Notes under the pieces: generated by a model
What the model saw: only the letters and a program-made list of their open reading frames with translations
Told to the model about the DNA's origin: nothing
The model's database searches: none
Assembly: GCA_964525605.1 (NCBI GenBank)
Contig: CAZGKT010000007.1
Location: 73,454-137,453 of the forward strand
Direction of reading: 5' to 3'
Source: CAVTWJ01 sp964525605
Lineage (GTDB): Bacteria > Oederibacteriota > Muellerivitia > Muellerivitales > Muellerivitaceae
DNA: 64,000 nt
Part shown: in pieces, positions 1 to 8,329 of the stretch
Position numbering within the stretch: position 1 is the first letter of the stretch
Layout: every line of letters starts with the position of its first letter
Position numbers and translations under genes: made by a program

Positions 1-86
1 GGTTGTAAGGTTAAAGCATAATGTGAGTTACAATCAATCGATAAAATAATGAAATATGAAGGGCAAAGCTTTGGGGGCGGGATACC

Positions 87-644
87 GTGAATAAAAAATT
101 TTGGTTTGCCGTTTATTTTTTGACCGCCGGTATGACGGCGGTCTGGGGGGATTCGACCATGGAACCAACCGTTTTTAATTTATCCAGCGAGACCTTCAAG
201 GCGGGAGGGGCCATCCCCGCCGCTTACACCTGCCAGGGAGAAAACATCTCCCCCGAACTGCATTGGACGGGGGTCCCCGAGAATACCAAGACTTTCGCCC
301 TCCTCTGCGACGACCCGGACGCGCCGGGCCGCATCTGGGTGCATTGGGTCATCTATAACATCCCCATCGAGAAAGAAGTGTTCAAGTCGACCTTCAAGCT
401 TTTGGAAGACTTTCCCAAGAAAGAATTAACTGAAAAGGGCATCCGGCAGGGAACCAACGATTTCGGAAAGATCGGCTATGACGGCCCCTGCCCCCCCAGC
501 GGCACCCACCGCTATTACTTCAAGCTTTATGCCCTGGATTCAGTGCTGACATTGAAGCCGGGAGCCAGCAAAATACAGCTTCTCGGGGCCATGAAGGGCC
601 ATATCCTCGGGGAAACCCAGTTGATGGGAACCTTCGGGAAATAA
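87..644 (+). CDS. Exported YbhB/YbcL (PEBP) family protein
   Basis: A 185-residue protein of the phosphatidylethanolamine-binding / Raf-kinase-inhibitor-like family. Residues 1-21 look like a signal peptide, so it is probably periplasmic. Two family signatures are visible: DDPDAPGRIWVHWVIYNIP in the first half, and a GYDGPCPPSGTHRY block later, which together form the anion-binding pocket in known structures. Length matches bacterial YbhB/YbcL proteins (about 160-185 residues). The start is taken as GTG because it supplies the signal peptide; an ATG at 159 would give a cytoplasmic form without it. The ligand and physiological role of the bacterial family are not well defined. Confidence 0.9.
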   Translation: MNKKFWFAVYFLTAGMTAVWGDSTMEPTVFNLSSETFKAGGAIPAAYTCQGENISPELHWTGVPENTKTFALLCDDPDAPGRIWVHWVIYNIPIEKEVFKSTFKLLEDFPKKELTEKGIRQGTNDFGKIGYDGPCPPSGTHRYYFKLYALDSVLTLKPGASKIQLLGAMKGHILGETQLMGTFGK

Positions 645-668
645 AAAAATATAATTGTTAAGGCATGG

Positions 669-780
669 CAAACACGAAGACACTAAGAAAGGCCTATTTT
701 TAAGATTGAAACTCAAATTAAAAAAGGCTTGAACCATTCCAATCCTTGATTTTGCTTTGTAACTTCGTGTCTTTGTGTTG
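669..780. repeat. Imperfect inverted repeat, CACGAAGACAC type
   Basis: The left arm at 669-687 reads CAAACACGAAGACACTAAG. The right arm at 763-780 is its near reverse complement (CTTCGTGTCTTTGTGTTG). About 75 AT-rich bases separate them. It fills the gap between the PEBP gene and the next gene. The arm motif resembles short intergenic palindromic repeats common in environmental genomes; family identity is from memory, not a search. Confidence 0.55.
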
Positions 781-827
781 GATGTTGTTTTTAGTTTGAA
801 CGTTTATATTTTTTGAAAAGGTAAGAC

Positions 828-1451
828 ATGGGACTGGGTGGCATCATCGTTTTGCTTTTGGTGTTGGGGATTGGAGTCTATATTCTCGTCACCGAAAAAC
901 CATTTTCGAAAAGAGAAGCGGGAAATAAAGAAGATTCGGACCTGCCCAAGCCCCCGGTGATCCTCGCCCCGGCGCCCCCGGGAATGGTGGAAGCCCTGAC
1001 GCCTCCCTGGCAGAAAGAACTCCACTCGAAGTTGCAGGATGAGGGGTTCCGCTACGTGGGGGATTTTTCGTACGCCGCGCTTAACTTTTTTTGGGCCCGA
1101 ACCTTTCTATCGCCCAATTCCAAATCGGCACTCTTGCTGGTGAACTGGGTGGAAGGCAAAGAGGGCGGGAAGGTCGTCATCCCTAACCTCGAACTCTATT
1201 CCTTCGACGGAAACTCTTTTCTCCTGACCGCCTGCTCTCAGGATGGGGCGGCCCGGCTTCTCACCGGCGCCAAACGGCCAACCGAAGAACAACTTTCCCT
1301 GCACCTGAAAGCGGTCTACGCCGAAAGCGCGGTCAGGCCTATCGTCGAGGAGCACCGCCAAAGGCTGGCCGCCTGGGAAGCCCGGGGCGCCCAGATCCGG
1401 ATATTAACCCCGACGAACATCCTTCCTAGCCTTTCAAAAATTTATTCCTAG
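828..1451 (+). CDS. Membrane-anchored hypothetical protein
   Basis: A 207-residue protein I do not recognise. Residues 4-21 form one N-terminal transmembrane segment, followed by a short charged stretch and a Pro-rich spacer (PKPPVILAPAPPG). The globular domain of roughly residues 65-185 has mixed alpha/beta character and no cysteine pair or obvious catalytic motif. An AAAAGG ribosome site sits six bases before the ATG. It is a single gene between two repeat-bearing intergenic regions. It is probably a periplasmic domain anchored in the inner membrane; function unknown. Confidence 0.7.
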   Translation: MGLGGIIVLLLVLGIGVYILVTEKPFSKREAGNKEDSDLPKPPVILAPAPPGMVEALTPPWQKELHSKLQDEGFRYVGDFSYAALNFFWARTFLSPNSKSALLLVNWVEGKEGGKVVIPNLELYSFDGNSFLLTACSQDGAARLLTGAKRPTEEQLSLHLKAVYAESAVRPIVEEHRQRLAAWEARGAQIRILTPTNILPSLSKIYS

Positions 1452-1478
1452 ATCTTCATCTGCCTAAAATAAAATTTT

Positions 1479-1565
1479 CCACAGATTCATAGGATTCATG
1501 GGATTTTAAACCCTAAGATTTAAGGCCTTTGCTTTTCCCATCTTATGCATCCCATGCATCTGTGG
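1479..1565. repeat. Inverted repeat with 26-bp arms in a 342-bp gap
   Basis: The left arm (1479-1504) begins CCACAGATTCATAGGATTCA. The right arm (1540-1565) ends ATGCATCTGTGG. Read as reverse complements the arms agree at 21 of 26 positions. Each arm also contains a roughly 9-base motif (GATTCATRG) twice in tandem. A 35-base loop lies between. The rest of the 1452-1793 gap shows no convincing gene. This looks like a mobile or spread palindromic repeat rather than a terminator, as there is no T-run. Confidence 0.6.
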
Positions 1566-1793
1566 CTCCTAAATGCGTTAGCTGTGACTTTCGTCCTAAA
1601 CTAAATAACGACAGACCCAAAGTTGAACGACGACATGTGGCTCTTTTGTTGAACGTTCATCCTCTCTTTAATCAAGGTATCGTTGAGGAAGCCTTTTGGC
1701 CTTCGGGCTCAAGGGGTCGGGAAACTGGACGTTAGGTTGATCGGTGGTATCTTTGAGTGCGGTGAGTATTCAGGTGAATGCAGGGGGAGCTGA

Positions 1794-2279
1794 ATGCGGC
1801 AAAAGACGGGTTGGTTGGAAAAGCACTTTCGCGGGGCGATTCAGTCCATCGTCGAGGTGAAATATCACCGGGTGAAGCTCAAAAAAACACCCCGGAAGAA
1901 AATATTCGCCAACTCCGCGTCCTCCTTTTCGGATGACAACCTTTATTTCGTCATCGATAAAAAAGTTTCCTACGGCGAGCTTCACCTGACCGGCGACAGC
2001 GTTTTTACCCCGAAAGAAATCATTGAGCTTCATTTGTTTATTTCGAAGCACAAGACCAAGCTTCGGGTCTTGTCCCGCGTGGTGCGGACGGAAACCTTTT
2101 TCGAGTTGAAACGGGCCATGCTGAGGGCCGAAATTCAGTTCGCCGCGGTGAATAAGGAAGATTTCTTGAGAATTCAGGCCCTGGAAAAGCAGAGCCAGAT
2201 GGAAAACGACCGTTTTCAACAGGGCACGCCGAACCATCCTCCTAAATCAAAAATGACGCTGACCTTCCGCCGAAGTTGA
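1794..2279 (+). CDS. PilZ-like small protein
   Basis: A 161-residue cytoplasmic protein. The pattern of beta-strands (residues about 45-125) with a late RVVRTE strand and an AEIQFAAVNKEDFLRIQALE ending resembles the back half of PilZ domains. The second PilZ protein in this window, at 25312, ends in a comparable way (RAGIKILALNKQDVAKL). The usual RxxxR and DxSxxG c-di-GMP-binding motifs are not clear here, so it may be a non-binding or divergent member. Very basic N-terminus (KLKKTPRKK). Moderate confidence in the fold, low in ligand binding. Confidence 0.5.
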   Translation: MRQKTGWLEKHFRGAIQSIVEVKYHRVKLKKTPRKKIFANSASSFSDDNLYFVIDKKVSYGELHLTGDSVFTPKEIIELHLFISKHKTKLRVLSRVVRTETFFELKRAMLRAEIQFAAVNKEDFLRIQALEKQSQMENDRFQQGTPNHPPKSKMTLTFRRS

Positions 2280-2303
2280 CAAAAAATCCTAAATAATAAT
2301 ATT

Positions 2304-2385
2304 TTTGTCATCGCGAGGAGACCTTCGCACCGCAGAGAGGGTCAGGGGCCCCAATCGGGCGTTTGGCGATGTGGCGATCTTAGTT
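2304..2385. repeat. Short intergenic palindromic repeat
   Basis: The segment starts TTTTGTCATCGCGAGGAG and ends GGCGATGTGGCGATCT, with CATCGC (2309-2314) and GCGATG (2366-2371) as inverted ends. The terminal words resemble the widespread TGTCATTGCGAGG...GCAATC type of intergenic repeat. It lies between the PilZ-like gene and dinB. Confidence 0.5.
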
Positions 2386-2429
2386 TAAATAAGCCTTAAT
2401 GCACTACTGCTGTTGACACCGGCCGAAAG

Positions 2430-2445
2430 GTATACTAGCGTATAC
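2430..2445. promoter_or_regulatory. Palindromic operator directly in front of dinB
   Basis: GTATACTAGCGTATAC consists of two GTATAC words, each self-palindromic, around a 4-base spacer. It ends two bases before the dinB ATG. A TTGACA at 2413-2418 lies just upstream, but the spacing to TATACT is 12 or 22 bases, neither ideal for a sigma-70 promoter. Because dinB is usually damage-inducible, this is a candidate operator for a LexA-like repressor; that assignment is inference. Confidence 0.45.
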
Positions 2446-2447
2446 TT

Positions 2448-3683
2448 ATGCCCCGTTTAATTGCCCATGTGGATATGGATTCCTTTTTTGTCTCCTGCGA
2501 GCGGCTGGTCGATCCCAGCTTGATCGGCAAACCGGTCATTGTGGGTGGGCGCAAGGGGGAACGAGGGGTGGTCGCCTCTGCTTCTTATGAAGTGCGGAAA
2601 TTTGGGGTTAAATCGGGAATGCCCCTTTCGACGGCCGAAAAACTTTGCCCCCAAGCCGTTTTTGTCACCGGTCAGCACCACCTCTACTCGAAATATTCCC
2701 GCAAGGTCTATGTTCTTCTTCGCCGCATCGCGCCCGTGGTGGAATACGCCTCCATCGACGAGTTTTACCTGGACTTCACAGGCTGCGAGGCTCTTTACGG
2801 AAACGACCTGGCGGCCATGGCGCAAAAGACCCGGGAAAGTATTTTTAAACGAACCCAATTGTCCTGCTCGGTGGCGATCGCCTCCAATAAATACGTGGCC
2901 AAGATCGCCGGTAAAACCGTCAAACCCTCTTCAGGCAAACCCGGCTGGATCGTCGTGCCGGAGGGGGGTGAACAGGCTTTTCTGGCCCCCCTTCCCATCG
3001 AGCGTCTTCACGGGGCAGGAGAGAAAACCCAACCGCACCTGAAGGCGTTGGGGATCGAGAAAATCGGTGATCTTCTTCCATGGACCCTCCAGAAACTGCA
3101 GGATGAGTTCGGGACCGCCGGAGGCCATTGGTTTTACGAGGCGGCGCGTGGAATTGATGATTCGCCCGTTACCCTTTTTCATCCTTCCAAAAGTGTGGGC
3201 CATGAAACGACTTTCGATAAAGACACGATCGATCCGGTCTTAATCCGGCAAACCCTGGCCTGGCTATCGGAGAAAAGTAGTTATCGCCTGAGGCGGTTGG
3301 GTAAAAAAGCCCGAACGGTCACTTTGAAGCTTCGCTACGATGATTTCAAAACCCTTACCCGCGCCAAAACCATTCCCGCCACCCATGACGACGCGGTAGT
3401 TTTAAATACGGCCGAGGAACTTTTAAGGGAAACCCGCCTGCAAAACCGAAAGATCAGGTTATTGGGCGTTTCGCTTTCGAAGTTCGAGAAAGACGGCGGG
3501 GAAGTATGGCTGTTTCCCGAGATGGCCGATCCCCGCAAGGAAACCCTTTTCAAGACCATGGACATGATCAAACGCAAATACGGTTTCAACAAACTGGGCA
3601 AGGCGGCTTCGTTGGATGGAACCGAAAGGAAAAACAGAGGGGATGGTGGGCCTTCTTCGTTCGAGAAACCGAAGACTTGTTAA
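2448..3683 (+). CDS. dinB: DNA polymerase IV
   Basis: A Y-family translesion polymerase of 411 residues (the family is usually 350-420). The N-terminal HVDMDSFF places metal-binding D9, and ASIDEFYLD supplies D104 and E105. The little-finger region is recognisable toward residues 230-350 (KSVGHETTF, then the RLRRLGKKARTVTLKLRY strand). It copies damaged templates in the cytoplasm without proofreading. The ATG follows the palindrome by two bases and has no Shine-Dalgarno sequence, so the mRNA may be leaderless if transcription starts there. The last 30 residues are polar and probably disordered. Convergent with prmC. Confidence 0.96.
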   Translation: MPRLIAHVDMDSFFVSCERLVDPSLIGKPVIVGGRKGERGVVASASYEVRKFGVKSGMPLSTAEKLCPQAVFVTGQHHLYSKYSRKVYVLLRRIAPVVEYASIDEFYLDFTGCEALYGNDLAAMAQKTRESIFKRTQLSCSVAIASNKYVAKIAGKTVKPSSGKPGWIVVPEGGEQAFLAPLPIERLHGAGEKTQPHLKALGIEKIGDLLPWTLQKLQDEFGTAGGHWFYEAARGIDDSPVTLFHPSKSVGHETTFDKDTIDPVLIRQTLAWLSEKSSYRLRRLGKKARTVTLKLRYDDFKTLTRAKTIPATHDDAVVLNTAEELLRETRLQNRKIRLLGVSLSKFEKDGGEVWLFPEMADPRKETLFKTMDMIKRKYGFNKLGKAASLDGTERKNRGDGGPSSFEKPKTC

Positions 3684-3767
3684 AGGTTGCAGTTTGAACT
3701 GGAGAGCACACATTTATCGATGCTGATTCTCCTGAACGGGATCAGGTCCGGCTCCTCTCATACAAAG

Positions 3768-4634
3768 TCACTTCTTCTCAAGCACCAAAACCCTGTTCAC
3801 GCCCGCGACATCCTTACCAAATCTTTTTCTCAAACCCCGATTCTTGAAAAGGGAACTGACTTTCTGGGCGCGGGTGGGGTCCAGTTCCACCAGGGCCATG
3901 CCGCCGGGCGCCAGCCTTGGGGTAAGGCCCCGGGCCACGGCCCGATAAGGGTCCAGCCCGGTTTTTCCACCGAAGAGGGCCACTTGGGGTTCGAAGCCCA
4001 TGATTTCTTCGTTCAATAAACCCTCTTCCGACTGGGCGATGTAGGGCGGGTTGCAAAGAATGACCTGAAACTGGGAAGGGTCCCGTTTCGTCAAGGCCGA
4101 GAACCAATCCCCCTGGCGCCATTGAAGGGCACCCGCGACCTTTAAGCGGCGGGCGTTAGCTTTCGCGACCGCAAGGGCCTTGGACGAGATATCCACGGCC
4201 CAGACCCGGCAGGGGATGTATTTGGCGACGGAGAGGGCGATGTTTCCGCAACCGGTCCCCAAATCCAGAACCAGGCGTTTTTCTTTGGGTAGGGGAGCCA
4301 GGGCTTCCAAGGCCATTTCCACCAATTGGCCGGTCTCCAGCCGGGGCCTCAAGACCGCGGGGGAAACCTTAAAGGGTAAACCGAAAAAATAGATTTCTCC
4401 CAGGATGTATTCAAGAGGTTCTTGCTTCATCCGGCGATGGATGAGCTTTTTCATTCTACGGACCTGGGATTCTTTCAAAAATCGGTCGAAATGAAGGTGA
4501 AGCTTGAGGGTATCCACCCCCAACCCGAAAGCCACCAGACTGAAGGCGCTATGCCGGGGTTGGTGGACCTGGTTTTGCTTTAAAAGCGGAACGGCCCACC
4601 GAATGAGCTGAAGAGGGGTCCAAGTTTCTTTCAT
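3768..4634 (-). CDS. prmC: Release factor glutamine N5-methyltransferase
   Basis: The 288-residue PrmC/HemK enzyme methylates the glutamine of the GGQ motif in peptide release factors. The SAM-binding loop DLGTGCGNIAL is at 124-134, the catalytic NPPY motif at 195-198, and the N-terminal helical substrate-recognition domain covers residues 1-85 (with EPLEYILGE at 72-80, typical of the family). The gene often sits beside prfA; here it stands alone, facing dinB tail to tail. Start at the ATG complement ending at 4634. Confident call from motifs and length. Confidence 0.95.
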   Translation of the reverse strand: MKETWTPLQLIRWAVPLLKQNQVHQPRHSAFSLVAFGLGVDTLKLHLHFDRFLKESQVRRMKKLIHRRMKQEPLEYILGEIYFFGLPFKVSPAVLRPRLETGQLVEMALEALAPLPKEKRLVLDLGTGCGNIALSVAKYIPCRVWAVDISSKALAVAKANARRLKVAGALQWRQGDWFSALTKRDPSQFQVILCNPPYIAQSEEGLLNEEIMGFEPQVALFGGKTGLDPYRAVARGLTPRLAPGGMALVELDPTRAQKVSSLFKNRGLRKRFGKDVAGVNRVLVLEKK

Positions 4635-4876
4635 GATCTTTCAACCTCGATGGGGAAAGTGGGATTCGCCAAAAGAGGTCACATTTTATTTATATTTTCC
4701 GGGCCGGTCTATTCGCTTCTCTAAAGTGGTATTTGTAGGCCTTCCCACAACTTTTCGACCCCAAACCACCCGGTAATAAGGAATCGCGTTATAATTATTG
4801 GAGTATTCAGATTGCGTCGCCCAAAGGCGTTTGAAGAAATATAAATGAATGCATTATTGACTCAGAGGAGTTGCAA

Positions 4877-5464
4877 ATGAAGAAAGCTCTTATCTTCACC
4901 TTGTTTCTGATTTCGTTTGTGATCACGCCCTGGGCCTGCACCAAAAATTATCCGCTTCTACCGCCATCCAACCCGGGTTCCAACGCGACCCCAACGGGCA
5001 CGCCCACGCTCAACACGACGCCCGTTTGCGGCTATACCCTTTACAGTTTGGGGACAGTGAGTATCCAAGCGGGCCCCAGCTTGATCCGCAGCCAAGCGGA
5101 TTGGCTGACTTTCTGGAGTAATGGAACGGGCCAGATCGCCTTTTATATTCCACCTGCGCCGTCTCCGACCCCCATGCCCCCTCCGGCGCCCCCTGTGGAT
5201 TTTTCCAAACAAATGCTGATTATGATGATTGCCCCAGTTTGTCCCTCGTCGTCGTTGCAAATAACGAATGTTTGCGAAGGGCCGACCCAAGTCACCGTTT
5301 TCGCCAACAATGTGGCGGCCTGCGTCATGTGCAATATGAGCGCGAGTTGGGGATATGCCGCGGCGATCGCAGTGCCCCAATCCAACCTTCCGGTCGTTTG
5401 GAACACCACCAATATCGGATGTACTCCTACTTATTTCACTCCTACCCCGACGGCAACTCCCTAA
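4877..5464 (+). CDS. Putative lipoprotein, function unknown
   Basis: A 195-residue protein. The ATG at 4877 is preferred because GAGGAG lies at 4865-4870, six bases upstream. A signal sequence ends in a lipobox (TPWAC) near residue 21, so it is probably lipidated. The mature part has a Pro/Thr-rich spacer (TPTGTPTLN), then a 130-residue domain with several cysteines (CPSSS, CEG, CVMC, CTP), and a Pro/Thr tail. The layout, low-complexity arms around a small cysteine domain, resembles other surface proteins in this window. No family recognised. Confidence 0.7.
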   Translation: MKKALIFTLFLISFVITPWACTKNYPLLPPSNPGSNATPTGTPTLNTTPVCGYTLYSLGTVSIQAGPSLIRSQADWLTFWSNGTGQIAFYIPPAPSPTPMPPPAPPVDFSKQMLIMMIAPVCPSSSLQITNVCEGPTQVTVFANNVAACVMCNMSASWGYAAAIAVPQSNLPVVWNTTNIGCTPTYFTPTPTATP

Positions 5465-5490
5465 GCGTACATTTTTTGTAGCCTGTCTCT

Positions 5491-5518
5491 CACCCTACGC
5501 CCTAAAGGGCTACGGGTG
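5491..5518. terminator. Hairpin between convergent genes
   Basis: CACCCTACGCCC, TAAA loop, then GGGCTACGGGTG form an imperfect stem in the gap between the convergent lipoprotein and EAL genes. There is no long T-run on either side, so it may be a weak bidirectional terminator or a short palindromic repeat. Confidence 0.35.
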
Positions 5519-5628
5519 GCATTCCGACTCGACCCCCGAAGCCCAAGCGCAGGGGGGCCTGTCCATCGAAGCCTTTAGGAGAAGGTGAAAGCTCTAAGAT
5601 CTTAGGAAGAACCGCTTTTGACATGGGT

Positions 5629-6900
5629 TCAGTTATACAAACCCATGGAGATTTTCTGAAGGTACTCGGTGTTGACATCCGCGCAAAGAACGTAGGCCGG
5701 CCCTCCCGTTCCGTTGTGGAAAAGTCGGGCGAAGGTGACGCACATATTGCCGGTGGATAGCGACAGGTAGGGTTCTGTGACGTAGGTGGTCTTGCGCAGG
5801 CCACCGTCGATGAGCATGTAAAAGTAGTCCTTCATGGTGTGGTCCTCCCCGACATGAGCGGGCCGGAACATGTGGTGGTTCCGACGACCCTCTTCCGACT
5901 TGCCGAATACCGTATCCGTCGCCTGGATGCCCTTTTCATCCAAAACATAAAGGCTTTCCACCAGCGGGAAATAGTGGATCAATTCCTCCAATTTACGGGT
6001 GAAATCCGCCGGAGAAATCTTGGTAAGCTCAATCTGCACTTCGCGGGTCATCACCTCGTATTTTTTCAGGTTGTACCGTTTGATTTTCATTTTTTGGAAG
6101 AGGGAATCCTTGTACTTCTCATTGATTTCCGCGATCCGAGCGCTCACCGTGGGCGTGTCGATCTCCTCAAGACGATGGGGCTTTGAAAAATAAAATCCCT
6201 GGATCAAATCCACCCCCAGTTCCATAACGGTCTGGGCTTCTTCCTCCGTTTCGATGCCCTCCGCCAGGGTCAGGGCCCCGATCTTGTGCGCGAGCCCCAC
6301 TAGGGATTTGAAGACTTCCTGCTTGTGAAATTCCAGATGGATGTGCTGGACCAGGTAACGGTCCACCTTCAACAGGTCGGGCTTCAGGAGAGGAATCCGG
6401 TTCAAGTTGGAATGTCCGGCCCCCACGTCGTCCAGGGCGATCAGGAAGCCGTAATCCCGGTGGATCTGGATAAACTTTTGCAGTTCACGCAGGTCTTTCA
6501 CGTGCGACTCGATGATCTCCAGGGAGATGGAGGAAGGCTCCAGTTCCGCGTCGGTCACCTGGCGCAGGAGCGCCCCCGAACCCACCACCCCCTGGTCGAT
6601 GACGGAAGACTCGAAATTCAGCGAGAGGAAACCCCCGGGTTTCCCGGCCGCTCGGGGATTGAAACCCGCGAGAACCTTCTTGCGGCAAAGGCGGTCCAGT
6701 TCCAGGGTGAGCCCCGTCTCGGAGGCTCGAACAAAAAGCTTTTGGGGCGGGATGATTTCACCCCCGCCGATGGGGAGCCCCCGGATCAGGCCCTCGTAAC
6801 CCGCGATATTTTTTTTCTTCAGGGAGACGATCGGCTGGTACAGGGCCGTCAGGGATTCCGCGGAGACGATTTCACCTAGGTTGAGGGCGGGGGTCGGCAT
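5629..6900 (-). CDS. EAL-domain c-di-GMP phosphodiesterase with PDC-like sensor
   Basis: A 423-residue protein. The N-terminal half is an EAL domain that would hydrolyse cyclic di-GMP: QPIVSL, then the signature as EGLIR (36-40), LSLNFESS, LEIIESHV, IALDDVGAGHSNL, LLKVDR, AEGIETEEEA and QGFYFSKP, so metal and catalytic residues look intact. The C-terminal 130 residues (from about YFPLVESLYVLDEKG, including HHMFRPAHVGEDHTMKDYF) resemble the PDC/YkuI-type sensor. There is no membrane segment, so sensing is likely cytoplasmic. The start at 6900 has AGGAG five bases upstream; a longer in-frame start at 6942 lacks this. Confidence 0.88.
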   Translation of the reverse strand: MPTPALNLGEIVSAESLTALYQPIVSLKKKNIAGYEGLIRGLPIGGGEIIPPQKLFVRASETGLTLELDRLCRKKVLAGFNPRAAGKPGGFLSLNFESSVIDQGVVGSGALLRQVTDAELEPSSISLEIIESHVKDLRELQKFIQIHRDYGFLIALDDVGAGHSNLNRIPLLKPDLLKVDRYLVQHIHLEFHKQEVFKSLVGLAHKIGALTLAEGIETEEEAQTVMELGVDLIQGFYFSKPHRLEEIDTPTVSARIAEINEKYKDSLFQKMKIKRYNLKKYEVMTREVQIELTKISPADFTRKLEELIHYFPLVESLYVLDEKGIQATDTVFGKSEEGRRNHHMFRPAHVGEDHTMKDYFYMLIDGGLRKTTYVTEPYLSLSTGNMCVTFARLFHNGTGGPAYVLCADVNTEYLQKISMGLYN

Positions 6901-7310
6901 GGGGTCTCCTGGGTTGGTGGGTCGTATTACAAACGACACCAACTTGAATAATCAATATCCATGCCAGCAAGAAAGCGCTACCCATAATGGGAAACTGCCC
7001 AGTAGCTGTCCGATTCCTGGGTAATTCAGGGCTCCAATCTAGGCCTACGAGCCTTCCCCAAACCAATCCTCATTAACGGATATACGTTTTTGTAGGAAAC
7101 CCTGCCCCGGGAAAAAAAATTCCGACAGTCTCTAAATGTAGGAACCCCATCGCTTTTATTTGTTTTTAGTTAGGCTTCCATCGACTTTCTTCACTGCTTT
7201 CCCGTCAATCCATGGCCGACATCCCGGAGGGAACAGGTGGAGAAAATAGAGGGGGCGTTGACTCTAATTATCGGGGTGAACTAGTTTGGGAGGGCTGGGG
7301 AGGCCGCTTG
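6901..7310. other. 410-bp divergent intergenic region
   Basis: The region lies between the leftward EAL gene and the rightward small membrane protein. A reading frame continues from 7212 into the next gene but lacks a good ribosome site. GTAGGAA occurs twice (around 7095 and 7139). I see no clear promoter pair or RNA structure. Confidence 0.4.
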
Positions 7311-7622
7311 ATGCAACCATTCCTTTATCTGTTTTCGGCTGCTTTATTCGCGGTGGGGGGAAGTGCGCTGTTGCGTTGGGGACGCCCATCAGGGCAGGCC
7401 GTGGGATGGGTTCTGGGCATGTGCGGTTTTTTCCTCTATAGCCTTTTAGTGAACCAGCCCAGGTGGGGGTTCGGGCTATCCTTAGGGTTGTACATCGTTC
7501 TGTATTTCTTGATGACCCAAGCGGCGGATATGCTTTTCTTCGGTAAAACCTTCACCCGGCGCCAGATCGTTAGCACCCTTTTAATCACCGCCGGGGGCAT
7601 CTGCCTGTTGATTTGGAAATAG
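7311..7622 (+). CDS. Small four-helix membrane protein, EamA/SMR-like
   Basis: A 103-residue protein, almost wholly hydrophobic, with about four predicted transmembrane segments and RWGRP after the first. Size and helix count match small multidrug resistance / half-EamA transporters. The conserved glutamate of helix 1 in true SMR pumps is not evident, so transport function is uncertain. The ATG at 7311 is chosen because GGGGAGG ends seven bases upstream; a longer reading from 7212 would add a polar tail with no support. Confidence 0.6.
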   Translation: MQPFLYLFSAALFAVGGSALLRWGRPSGQAVGWVLGMCGFFLYSLLVNQPRWGFGLSLGLYIVLYFLMTQAADMLFFGKTFTRRQIVSTLLITAGGICLLIWK

Positions 7623-7667
7623 CGGTTGGGCCCAAAGGTCTTGCGGCCCCCCAAAAACTCTGGACGC

Positions 7668-7681
7668 AAATATTAATATTT
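7668..7681. promoter_or_regulatory. Perfect AT palindrome
   Basis: AAATATTAATATTT is a perfect 14-base palindrome in the gap before the next membrane protein. A second perfect repeat, CTTCG-CCG-CGAAG, lies at 7729-7741. Both could be regulator sites; neither has an assigned protein. Confidence 0.25.
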
Positions 7682-7862
7682 TCATAACAGCTTTAACCGC
7701 TTTTTAATCCTTGGAAAAAGCGGAAGTGCTTCGCCGCGAAGAAGATTCAATAACGGAATCGGCCCTAAGGGATGCATCCTGATGGGGATTTTGTTACTGT
7801 TTTTTCCAATTTGTTATCCAAATTTTAACCGTGCGGGGTTTTGAGATGGTTTGGCGAACGAT

Positions 7863-8225
7863 ATGAAAAAGTTAATCCTGGTATTGGGGATGGGATTGAT
7901 CGCGCTCTGGATTGCGGGCATCGTACTTGCGAATGTCTTCAATGTCGATCCGGATCAGCTTTGCGGGCAATTAATGGCGAAGGGGCCCGCCCTACTCACC
8001 GGGTTAAAAATGGACCGGCTGACCCTTTTCGGACTCTTCGCGGTATCCGCAATGCTGTTTTGTTACGCCTTTGAGGACCGGAGCCGGTGGTTCGTGATGG
8101 GTTTCGCGTGGTCCTGTTGGCTGGGTTCAACCTATGGTTTCCTGCAGGGGGCCTGGCCTTTTGGAATGGTGGAAGGCATTTGGGGCGTCGTCGCGTTCAG
8201 GAAATGGTGGCTCATGAAAAAGTAG
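7863..8225 (+). CDS. Small hypothetical membrane protein
   Basis: A 120-residue protein with three to four predicted membrane helices: residues 3-24, about 52-68, 76-95 and 97-112, ending WWLMKK. A short hydrophilic loop after helix 1 contains DPDQLC. It has the look of a small inner-membrane protein of unknown role. ATG at 7863; the ribosome site is poor. The downstream gap carries the phased repeat array. Confidence 0.6.
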   Translation: MKKLILVLGMGLIALWIAGIVLANVFNVDPDQLCGQLMAKGPALLTGLKMDRLTLFGLFAVSAMLFCYAFEDRSRWFVMGFAWSCWLGSTYGFLQGAWPFGMVEGIWGVVAFRKWWLMKK

Positions 8226-8329
8226 TGGACCCAAGGGGCAGCCGATTGCGGCCTGCCGTTTCGAATATTCAACTTCCTGCCGGGTGACCACTGCAAGAAA
8301 ATGGTTTTGGTACAAAGTCATTTATACCG

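Noticed and set aside
1743..1754. GGTGGTATCTTT shared with 63931-63942
   Set aside because: A 12-base match between two places in 64 kb is expected many times by chance.
2413..2446. Standard sigma-70 promoter for dinB (TTGACA...TATACT)
   Set aside because: The spacing between the boxes is 12 or 22 bases, not 16-18, so it is noted only as part of the operator region.
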